From positions 1,490,813-1,554,812 of the forward strand of contig CP157796.1 in the NCBI GenBank assembly GCA_040112665.1: a DNA stretch of 64,000 nucleotides, written 5' to 3'. Of this stretch, positions 17,129-26,874 are shown one piece after another. The notes beneath the pieces were generated by a model. It ran no database searches, had not been told where the DNA came from, and saw only the letters and a program-made list of their open reading frames with translations. This DNA comes from Oceanicaulis sp. (GTDB taxonomy: Bacteria > Pseudomonadota > Alphaproteobacteria > Caulobacterales > Maricaulaceae). The translations under genes were made by a program, and so were the position numbers. Position 1 is the first letter of the stretch, and each line of letters opens with the position of its first letter.

Positions 17129-17919
17129 TGAGCGATCTCGAATTCGTCCGCGCGCCGTATTTCGGCGGCGACCGCGTGGTTCACGCCTTCACCACGCGCA
17201 CGGGCGGGGTCAGCGAGGGCCCGTTCGAGAGCCTCAATCTCAGCTGGTCGCGCGGTGACGACAAATCCAATGTCGAGGAGAACCGCCGCCGGGTCGCAGA
17301 GGCGCTGGGCGGGGTGAGCCTGGTCTTCGCCAATCAGGTGCACGGCACAAACGTTCTGAAGGTCGACGCCAAACCCGAAGGCCGGTGGTCGGCGGGCGAG
17401 GGCGACGCGCTGATGACGAACGTGCCGGGCCTGGCGCTGTGCGCGCAGACCGCCGACTGCGTGCCGATCCTTCTGCACGACCCGGCCAATCGCGCCGTCG
17501 CAGCGGTGCATTCGGGCTGGCGCGGCACGGTGAAGGGCGTGCTGGCCGCCACGCTCAACGAGATGGAGATCGCCTACGGCACGCGGCCCGAACAGGTTCA
17601 GGCCGTGATCGGCCCGGCGATCTGCAAGGAGAATTACCGCGTCGGCCCGGAGGTGCTGGAAAAGTTCGAGGTTCATTTCGGCGGGCTGGACGATGCGCTC
17701 GCCGGGCCGCGCGACGAGGAGGGCGGGGCCGGGCTCGACGTCGCCGAGGCGTGCCGCCGTCAGCTGATGATGGCCGGCGTGCACGAGGATTTCATCGTCC
17801 GGCTGAACCACTGCACGTTCGCCGATCGTGAGCGCTTCTTCTCCTGCCGCCGCGCGGCGAAGGACGGCCATCCCGGCGCGTTCGGCGGTCAGTGCGGGGT
17901 GATTGCGCTGAACAAATAA
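17128..17919 (+). CDS. pgeF: Purine nucleoside phosphorylase / polyphenol oxidase family (YfiH, LACC1-like)
   Basis: 263-residue protein of the YfiH/DUF152 family. The zinc and active-site residues are visible in NQVHGT, TADCVPI, VHSGWRGTVKG and the C-terminal CTF/FFSCRR segment. Family members act on purine nucleosides (phosphorolysis, adenosine deamination), and the E. coli protein also affects cell-wall editing. Overlaps selO by one base. Normal length and full conservation suggest an active enzyme. Confidence 0.9.
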   Translation: MSDLEFVRAPYFGGDRVVHAFTTRTGGVSEGPFESLNLSWSRGDDKSNVEENRRRVAEALGGVSLVFANQVHGTNVLKVDAKPEGRWSAGEGDALMTNVPGLALCAQTADCVPILLHDPANRAVAAVHSGWRGTVKGVLAATLNEMEIAYGTRPEQVQAVIGPAICKENYRVGPEVLEKFEVHFGGLDDALAGPRDEEGGAGLDVAEACRRQLMMAGVHEDFIVRLNHCTFADRERFFSCRRAAKDGHPGAFGGQCGVIALNK

Positions 17920-17989
17920 ATACATAGCTGTAAATCTCACGTTAAGGCTGCTCGCACTTTGGTTTGACAAGCGAAAGTGGGGTGGTGCG

Positions 17990-19570
17990 ATGACGGATTC
18001 GGCTTTGACGAGATTTGTCGCGTTCTCGTTCTCGACGGCGGACATACTGATCGAGACCGACCTTGAAGGTGTGATCGGCTTTCACGCCGGCGCAACCAGC
18101 CGGTTCGAAGGGCTCGCGACCGTGACGTCTGGATCAACGCTCGCCGACTGCTTCGGGCCTGCGGGACGATCGATAATCGCCACGGTGCTGAACGCCCCGC
18201 CCAATCAGGGACGGGCTGGACCGTTCCCGATCCAGTCCGGTGATGCGCGTGGCGAGCTGAGCGCCTGGCGGATGAAGGACGCGCCCAGCATTCAATGGGC
18301 GATCCGGCTGAAAAAAGACAAGCAGGGCGCAGCGGCTTCCGGCGGTGAGTTCGCAGAGGCTGCCGGACGGGCGATCGAAAAGGCACGCGCGGCCGGGCGC
18401 TCGGTCGATCTCGCGCTGGTCTGGCTCGACAACGCCGAAGAGGTCCGAGACGTGCTCAGCGATCGCGAGGCGGACGGGTTCTTCGAGTCGCTTCAGCAAC
18501 TCGCACGACTGCACGCCTTCGAGGACGTGCGGACGGAGATCTCCGAAACGGTGGTCGGCCTTTTGCCGGCAGAGCCCGGTGCGCTCAAACAACTGGAAGC
18601 CGACATCGACGCGCTCGCCCGCGCCGAGGGTTTCGAGCGGGTCAGTGCGGCCTCACGCTCACTCAAGACCGAAGGCCTAGAGCCGGAGCAGGCCGTCGAG
18701 GTGTTCCTGGAAGCCGCAGCCGGGTTCGATCCCGACGACATCGATCCCGCGTTCGACGATCCCTACGCCGCCGTCGCTGAACGCGCGCGGCGCCTTTCAG
18801 AGGCGCGCAAGCTTGCGGTCAAGCTGTCGATTCACAATCGGATTTTCGAACCCTACGTGCAGCCCCTGGTTGATCCGAAGGCAGGCGCGCCGGCGCAATA
18901 CGAAATGCTTTGCCGCCTGCCTGGCGGGCGTTCCTTCGCGCCAGGCCTCCTGCTGGCCGAGCAGAGCGAGGCGACGATCGATCTTGATTTGGCGATGTGC
19001 GAGGCTGCGATCGAATTCCTCGAAGCTTCGCCTGACCGGCCCGGCCTGCACGTGAATTTATCGCCCCGCTCGCTCGGCGCGCCGGGCTTTTTCGATATGC
19101 TGAACGCCAAGCTGCGCGCGACCAAAATTGCGCCGGAGCGCCTCGTCTTCGAGATCACCGAAACCGCTGAAATCCAGAACTTCGAACTTGTCCGCAGTAT
19201 CACTGATCGTCTGCGCTCGATGGGATATCGTATCGCGATCGACGATTTCGGCTCCGGGGCGGCGGGGATGGCCTATCTGTTCAAGCTGCCGGTCGACATG
19301 ATCAAGCTGGACGGGGGCCTCGTCCCGCAGTCCAATCCCACCGAATGGGAGCGCGAAATGTTTCGCGAGATGGCGCGCTTCGCGCACGGGCTCGGCTCTC
19401 AGGTGGTCGCCGAACGCGTCGAACACCGTTGGCAAGCGCTGGTGTTTGAACAGGCCGGCTTCGACCTGCTTCAAGGCTTTCTCTATGGCAAGCCTTTTCC
19501 GCTCGCCGAACTGGGCGAACGCTTCAAACCCAGAGCCGTCCGCCAAGGCGCGATCGAAGCGTTCGGTTAG
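17990..19570 (+). CDS. EAL-domain cyclic-di-GMP phosphodiesterase with PAS-like N-terminus
   Basis: 526-residue soluble signalling protein. Residues about 15-110 look PAS-like (ADILIETDLEGVIGFHAG), 130-245 look like a degenerate GGDEF without the GGDEF signature, and 285-510 are an EAL domain. The EAL motif itself reads EML (305-307), but the metal and catalytic residues remain: E305, N356 (NLSP), E388 (FEITE), D418-D419 (IDDFGSG), K439 and the downstream AERVE. It is therefore probably an active c-di-GMP hydrolase. Converges on ackA with a 4-base stop overlap. Confidence 0.85.
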   Translation: MTDSALTRFVAFSFSTADILIETDLEGVIGFHAGATSRFEGLATVTSGSTLADCFGPAGRSIIATVLNAPPNQGRAGPFPIQSGDARGELSAWRMKDAPSIQWAIRLKKDKQGAAASGGEFAEAAGRAIEKARAAGRSVDLALVWLDNAEEVRDVLSDREADGFFESLQQLARLHAFEDVRTEISETVVGLLPAEPGALKQLEADIDALARAEGFERVSAASRSLKTEGLEPEQAVEVFLEAAAGFDPDDIDPAFDDPYAAVAERARRLSEARKLAVKLSIHNRIFEPYVQPLVDPKAGAPAQYEMLCRLPGGRSFAPGLLLAEQSEATIDLDLAMCEAAIEFLEASPDRPGLHVNLSPRSLGAPGFFDMLNAKLRATKIAPERLVFEITETAEIQNFELVRSITDRLRSMGYRIAIDDFGSGAAGMAYLFKLPVDMIKLDGGLVPQSNPTEWEREMFREMARFAHGLGSQVVAERVEHRWQALVFEQAGFDLLQGFLYGKPFPLAELGERFKPRAVRQGAIEAFG

Positions 19571-20727
19571 ACGAAGCGCGCGGCGGCTTCGGCGATCACC
19601 TGTTCTTCGTCGGTCGGGATCATCCAGACCGAAACCGCGCTGTCGGGCGCGCTGATCTTCACCGGCGCGCCGCCGGCGCGCGCGTTCACGTCGAGATCCA
19701 GCTCGACGCCCAGCCAGCCCAGCCCCTCGCACACCGCTGCCCTGACAGACGGCGAGTGTTCGCCGATCCCGGCGGAGAAGACGAGCGCGTCGAGCCCCTG
19801 CAGGCTGGCGCACATCGCCGCGATCTCGCGCCGGCAGCGGGCGATGAAGTAGGCGAAGGCGGCCTTCGCCGCGTCGGTGCCCGCGCTTTCGACCGCGCGC
19901 ATGTCGCCGCTGGTTCCGGACAGACCTTTCAGCCCGCTCTGCCTGTAGAGCAGATCCGTCAGCGCCTCGGCGCCGAGGCCTTCCTCGCTCATCAGATAGA
20001 GCAGCACGCCGGGATCGATCTGTCCGCATCGGGTCGCCATGGGCAGGCCGTCGAGCGCGGAGAAGCCCATCGAGCTGTCGCAGCTCACCCCGTCTTGAAT
20101 CGCACACAGCGACGCGCCGGACCCCAGATGACAGAGCACGGCGCGTGAAGGCGTGCCGCCCTCGGCCTCGCTCAGGGCGCGGGCGAGATACTGATAGCTC
20201 AGCCCGTGAAAGCCGTAGCGCCTCACGCCTTGCTCGTAATAGCGCGCGGGCAGGGCGAAGGCGTCGGCGGTGAAACCGTGCGTGCGATGAAAGGCGGTGT
20301 CGAAACAGGCGACCTGGACCGCGGCGGGAAAGGCTTTCCGCGCGGTGCGCACGGCCTTGAGGTTATGGGGCTGGTGCAGCGGGGCGAGCGGGACGAGATT
20401 TTCGATCTCCGCTTCGACCTCGGCGGTGATCTCGGCGGGACCTGAAAACCGCGCCCCGCCGTGAACGATCCTGTGACCGACGCCATGCACGCGCTCGCCC
20501 GCCGCCTCGCCGGCGATCTCGAGCGCGGCCTCGAGCGCGCCTTCATGCGATCCGCCGCGTTTGAGGGTGCGGGTCTCGTCCTCCCGGCCAGGGCGCTTCA
20601 GGGTGAGTTCGGCCTGATCCTGACCGACGCCGTCGACATGACCGGTCAGCCGCCGCTCGCGCCCGTCGCGAGCGTAGACGGCGAATTTCAGAGACGACGA
20701 GCCGGCGTTGAGGGTGAGAAGGCTCAC
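19567..20727 (-). CDS. ackA: Acetate kinase
   Basis: 386-residue acetate/propionate kinase that interconverts acyl phosphate + ADP and carboxylate + ATP. Motifs: NAGSSSLKF at the N-terminus, HRIVHGG, FDTAFHRT, RYGFHGLS and the CHLGSGASL segment. Last gene of the SDR / MaoC-Pta / ackA operon, with start and upstream stop overlapping by 4 bases. With the phosphotransacetylase it would convert acyl-CoA to acid with ATP gain. The substrate could be acetate, propionate or butyrate. Confidence 0.93.
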   Translation of the reverse strand: MSLLTLNAGSSSLKFAVYARDGRERRLTGHVDGVGQDQAELTLKRPGREDETRTLKRGGSHEGALEAALEIAGEAAGERVHGVGHRIVHGGARFSGPAEITAEVEAEIENLVPLAPLHQPHNLKAVRTARKAFPAAVQVACFDTAFHRTHGFTADAFALPARYYEQGVRRYGFHGLSYQYLARALSEAEGGTPSRAVLCHLGSGASLCAIQDGVSCDSSMGFSALDGLPMATRCGQIDPGVLLYLMSEEGLGAEALTDLLYRQSGLKGLSGTSGDMRAVESAGTDAAKAAFAYFIARCRREIAAMCASLQGLDALVFSAGIGEHSPSVRAAVCEGLGWLGVELDLDVNARAGGAPVKISAPDSAVSVWMIPTDEEQVIAEAAARFV

Positions 20728-22181
20728 GCCTCGCCTCCTTCTTCGCCCGCATCGTCATCGTCGGTCAGGCCCGGCGCAGGCTTTCCGGTCTTCAGCCAGA
20801 CCGCGTGGAGCGCGGCGACCGCGCAGCTCATCAGACGGGAGAACTCGTTGTCCGCGCGGCTGGTCAGGATCACCGGCGCCCGCGCGCCGATCACCACCCC
20901 GGCGCTTTCCGCCCGCGCGATGAAGGTCAGCTCCTTGGCGAGCATGTTGCCCGCCTCGATATCGGGCGCGACCAGGATTTCCGCCCGGCCGGCGACCTCG
21001 CCCTTAAGCTTTTTCACTTTCGCCGCGCCGGGATCGACCGCGTTGTCCATGGCGAGCGGGCCGTCCACCAGGCCGCGCCTGATCTGGCCGCGATCGGCCA
21101 TCTTCGCGAGCGCTGCGGCGTGCAGCGTCGAGGTCAGGGCGGGGTTGATCGTCTCCACCGCCGAGAGCACGGCCGCCCTGGGCGTCTTCACGCCGAGCGC
21201 GCAGGCCAGATCGATGGCGTTCTGGACGATGTCGGCCTTGGCGGCGAGATCGGGCTCGATATTGACCGCCGCGTCGGTGACCAGGATCAGCCGATCCATC
21301 CCCGGCACGTCCATGACGAAGCAGTGCGAGACGCGGCTGTCGCCCCTGAGCCCGAAGGCCCGGTTCAGCACCGCCCTCAGAAGCGTGTCGGTGTGAAGAT
21401 GGCCCTTCATGATCGAGGCGGCTTCGCCCTCGGCGACCATGCGGCAGGCGGTCTCCGCGGCGGCCTTCGCATCGCCCGCCTCGACGATTTCGAAGCCCGA
21501 CAGGTCGCGGCCGATTTTTCCAGCCGCCGCCTCGATCTTTTCGGGCCGGCCGACCAGCACCGCCTTGATCAGCCCGCGATCGGCGGCCATCAGCGCGCCG
21601 TGAAGGGAGTCCTCGCTTTCAGGGCAGACCACGGCGGTGCGCGCCGCCTCGATCCCCTCGCACGCCTTCAAAAGCCGGTCGAAATGGGGATGCCGGCGCA
21701 CCAGCAGGTCGGGCAGGGCGTAGCCTTCGAATTCGCGCGGGTTCTCGGGGGGCGCGACGACGAGCTCGCCGGTGAAGGCGGTTCCGTCCGGGCCGTCGAC
21801 CCGGGCGGCGAGCGTGACGGTCTTCTCGTCCTTGCCGGTGACTTCAAGCCGGATGGCCGCGGTCTGCCCCAGGCTGAGCGGCGCGCCGACCTCTCCGGTC
21901 CAGCGCAGCGCGCGCGAGCCGGGGCCGGGCAGGGTGCGTGCGACCAGGGCTGCGACCAGCCCGCCCAGATAGGCCGCCGGCGCGAACGCTTCGGGCCGGC
22001 CGTCCCCGTCGCCGTCGATCTCGGGCAGGTGCAGCGGGTTGAGATCGCCCGAGGCGTGCGAATAGAAAACGAGATCGTTCGCGGTGACCGTGCGCCGGGT
22101 CTCGGCGGTCTCTCCGATCTCGATCTCGTCGAGGGCGCGGGCGCGCGCCGGTGCGTTTTCAGCCATCTGTCTGTCGGCCAT
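20724..22181 (-). CDS. MaoC-like hydratase / phosphate acyltransferase fusion
   Basis: 485 residues with two domains. Residues about 15-150 are a MaoC hot-dog domain (FYSHASGDLNPLHL carries the Asp-His hydratase pair). Residues about 165-470 are a phosphate acetyl/butyryl transferase. The fusion is known in proteobacteria as bifunctional enoyl-CoA hydratase/phosphate acetyltransferase. Located between an SDR and acetate kinase in one operon, it would hydrate or bind an enoyl-CoA and release acyl phosphate. Which acyl chain is used is not visible. Confidence 0.9.
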   Translation of the reverse strand: MADRQMAENAPARARALDEIEIGETAETRRTVTANDLVFYSHASGDLNPLHLPEIDGDGDGRPEAFAPAAYLGGLVAALVARTLPGPGSRALRWTGEVGAPLSLGQTAAIRLEVTGKDEKTVTLAARVDGPDGTAFTGELVVAPPENPREFEGYALPDLLVRRHPHFDRLLKACEGIEAARTAVVCPESEDSLHGALMAADRGLIKAVLVGRPEKIEAAAGKIGRDLSGFEIVEAGDAKAAAETACRMVAEGEAASIMKGHLHTDTLLRAVLNRAFGLRGDSRVSHCFVMDVPGMDRLILVTDAAVNIEPDLAAKADIVQNAIDLACALGVKTPRAAVLSAVETINPALTSTLHAAALAKMADRGQIRRGLVDGPLAMDNAVDPGAAKVKKLKGEVAGRAEILVAPDIEAGNMLAKELTFIARAESAGVVIGARAPVILTSRADNEFSRLMSCAVAALHAVWLKTGKPAPGLTDDDDAGEEGGEA

Positions 22182-22189
22182 CGGGCCTC

Positions 22190-22984
22190 CTACATCGGCC
22201 GGCCGTTATTGGCCTGAAGCAGCATGCGCCGCAGCTTGCGCATGCCGCCCACCCAGCGGTCGCGCTCGCCGCCTTTCATGGCGGCGTATTGCGGCGTCTG
22301 TTCGTGGGTGGTCACGAGAAAGCGCTTGTCCTCGATCGCCTTGAGAAGGGCGCCGGCCACGTCCTCGGGTTCGATATATCCCGACAACCCCTGCGCCCCG
22401 CCTTCGATCCCTTTGACGAGCGGCGTCTTCACCCCTTCCGGGCACAGGCAATGGACCTGCAGCCCGTCGTCGCCATGGGCGATCGCCATGCTCTCGGCGA
22501 ACGAGACCGCCGCGGCCTTGGTGGCCGAATAGGCCGCGTCGCCGATCTGGTTGAGCAGGCCTGCGGCCGAGGCGGTGACGATGAACACGCCGCTGCGCGC
22601 GGCCATCTTCCGCGCCAGGTGCCGGGCGGCGTACACGCTGGCCATGACGTTGACGTCCCAGCAGGCCTGCCAGGCGGCGTTCGGCGCGTCGCCCGGGCCC
22701 CAGCCCGGCCCGTCGGTCGCGCCGATCCCGGCGTTGGAGAAATAAAGATCGATCTCGCCCAGCTCGCGCTCGACCTGGTTGATGAAGCGGGTCAGCGAGA
22801 ACTCGTCGGTCACGTCCACCGCCCGGCCCATGCCGCCGCACGCCTCGCCGACCTTCGCCGCCGCCGCGCCGTCGAGATCGGCCACCGCGATCTTCATCCC
22901 GCGCGCGTGCAGCGCCTCTGCGACGGCCTTGCCGATCCCGCTCGCGCCGCCGGTGACGATTGCGACCTTTCCTGTGAAATCCAT
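22190..22984 (-). CDS. SDR family oxidoreductase
   Basis: 264-residue short-chain dehydrogenase. The cofactor motif TGGASGIGKAVA opens the protein, NAGIG follows, and the catalytic Ser-Tyr-Lys set is in VTASAAG and YSATKAA. The acidic residue after strand 2 (VADLDG) favours NAD(H). First gene of the operon with the MaoC-Pta fusion (8 bases apart) and ackA, so it may act on a 3-hydroxyacyl-CoA or a related alcohol (inference). Confidence 0.87.
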   Translation of the reverse strand: MDFTGKVAIVTGGASGIGKAVAEALHARGMKIAVADLDGAAAAKVGEACGGMGRAVDVTDEFSLTRFINQVERELGEIDLYFSNAGIGATDGPGWGPGDAPNAAWQACWDVNVMASVYAARHLARKMAARSGVFIVTASAAGLLNQIGDAAYSATKAAAVSFAESMAIAHGDDGLQVHCLCPEGVKTPLVKGIEGGAQGLSGYIEPEDVAGALLKAIEDKRFLVTTHEQTPQYAAMKGGERDRWVGGMRKLRRMLLQANNGRPM

Positions 22985-23057
22985 GACGCCCGCCTCTGCC
23001 AGACCTGAACACTTCAGCGGCGAGCCTAGAGTGATTTAACCGGCCGTGGGAACTCTC

Positions 23058-23474
23058 TCAGCGCCCGTCGACCGCAGCGGCCAGGATCGCGGCGACGATC
23101 GTCAGCGCGGCGCGGTACTGGTCGAGGGTTTCGGGCTTCTTCACCGAGCTGACTACGTTGGGAAAGCTCGCACAGGCGCGCTGCAGCCGGTCCGCGTCGC
23201 CCGAGAACACGATCACCGGAATGCGCGCCAGCGTCTCGTCTTCCAGCATCCGGTCGAGCAGCCAGAGCCCGTCCTCGCCCGCAAGCCTGAGATCGAGCAC
23301 GACGCAGTCGGGGGCGGGGCCGGCTTTGAGCGATTCGAAGGCCTGCCGGCCCTCGACCATGCGCTCAATCTCGGCGGCGCCGACATCCTCGCGCAGCATT
23401 TTCTCAAACAGGAAGGCGTCCTGGTCGTCGTCTTCGACCAGCAGGACGCGGCGGTGCTCAGGCGTCTCGGTCAT
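23058..23474 (-). CDS. Receiver-domain response regulator
   Basis: 138-residue single-domain response regulator. The acidic pair VEDDDQD, the phosphoacceptor Asp in VVLDLRL (about residue 56), the Ser in VFSGD and the Lys in SVKKP are all present, so it can be phosphorylated. No output domain; it presumably acts by protein contact, like CheY-like or Rcp1-like regulators that often pair with photoreceptor kinases. It is 62 bases downstream of a BLUF photoreceptor gene in the same direction. Confidence 0.88.
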   Translation of the reverse strand: MTETPEHRRVLLVEDDDQDAFLFEKMLREDVGAAEIERMVEGRQAFESLKAGPAPDCVVLDLRLAGEDGLWLLDRMLEDETLARIPVIVFSGDADRLQRACASFPNVVSSVKKPETLDQYRAALTIVAAILAAAVDGR

Positions 23475-23536
23475 GAAGTAGGGGCCCCTAGACTGGGCCG
23501 CAGGGTAGCCGAGCCCGCACGCCGTGACCAGCGAGG

Positions 23537-23989
23537 CTACAGCCGGACCACATCCTCGTCGATATCGATCGGCGCAGGGTCGGACGCGCCTGACAGGGCG
23601 GCCAGCTCGATGAGCCGTTTCATCAGCGCGTCCGCGTCCATCGCGCGGAGCGCCGCGTAGTCGAACACCAGATCGGCGCGCTTTTCAGGCTGGATCGGCG
23701 TCATCGCCCAGTTTGCGAACAGCCGCTCGCCCGGCGTCCAGTAACGCGCCAGCACGACGCCGTCATGGCGCTCGTCGCGATAGATCCGCTCGAGCAGACG
23801 GCTGAGCGCGCCGCGCGGCCCCTCGACGAGCTGAAGATAGGCGTCGCGGCTGCCCGCCAGCACGCCGGTGATCTCGTCGGCAGTGTTGTTCGGCCGGCTC
23901 TGCGCTGCGATCCCGGCGAGGCGCTCGCGCACGGCTATCGGATCGGTCGCCCCGTCGGCGCGGCTGAAATACAGGCATGCGTCGACCAT
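23537..23989 (-). CDS. BLUF-domain blue-light sensor
   Basis: 150-residue protein, essentially one BLUF domain (FAD-binding, residues 1-95) plus a short helical tail. Key residues are Tyr7 (CLYFSRA), Asn of RPNN, the Gln of YLQLVEG and the Trp of FANWAMT, which form the flavin hydrogen-bond switch. The spacing RPNNTADEITGVL is slightly longer than the usual RxNNxxxGITGLL, with a Glu in place of the Gly. Probably transcribed with the receiver protein that follows. Confidence 0.88.
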   Translation of the reverse strand: MVDACLYFSRADGATDPIAVRERLAGIAAQSRPNNTADEITGVLAGSRDAYLQLVEGPRGALSRLLERIYRDERHDGVVLARYWTPGERLFANWAMTPIQPEKRADLVFDYAALRAMDADALMKRLIELAALSGASDPAPIDIDEDVVRL

Positions 23990-24143
23990 CGGTGTCTCCC
24001 GGTTTCTGCCTCAGGTAGACCTGCATCGTTCGAGCTCGCTCGTCACCCCGGACATAATTTATTATTCAGTCGCCGCGAACCGTTCGCGCCGCCGCGCTCG
24101 GCGCTGGCCCGCCGCGTTCGGGCTTGTTAGAAACACGCCGCGT

Positions 24144-24220
24144 GTCCCCGTAGCTCAGCAGGATAGAGCATCAGATTCCTAATCTGAGGGTCACAGGTTC
24201 GAATCCTGTCGGGGACACCA
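24144..24220 (+). tRNA. tRNA-Arg (anticodon CCT)
   Basis: Full cloverleaf of 77 bases with encoded CCA. The acceptor stem GTCCCCG pairs with CGGGGAC, the anticodon arm TCAGA-TTCCTAA-TCTGA gives anticodon CCT, and the T-arm carries GGTTCGAATCC. It stands alone; no integrase or att-like duplication is visible beside it. Confidence 0.97.
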
Positions 24221-24315
24221 TTCCCTTTTATTGCCTCGCTTCGCTCGCATTCGGCCCATCAGGGGCCGGCGCGCGGTCGCGCTTGCGGGCGCTTTCGCGC
24301 CCGGAGCGGTTGAAA

Positions 24316-24346
24316 AAAAAGCCCGGCGCGCCGCGCCGGGCTTTTT
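24316..24346. terminator. Bidirectional intrinsic terminator
   Basis: A perfect 14-base stem AAAAAGCCCGGCGC / GCGCCGGGCTTTTT with a 3-base loop sits between tRNA-Arg and the end of katG; both strands end in a T run, so it can stop transcripts from either side. Confidence 0.93.
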
Positions 24347-24359
24347 GGTTGGATAACCG

Positions 24360-26874
<2,515 letters not shown>

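Noticed and set aside
23004..23017. CTGAA-CAC-TTCAG dyad before the SDR gene as an operator
   Set aside because: Five-base arms are too short to be convincing without a neighbouring regulator.
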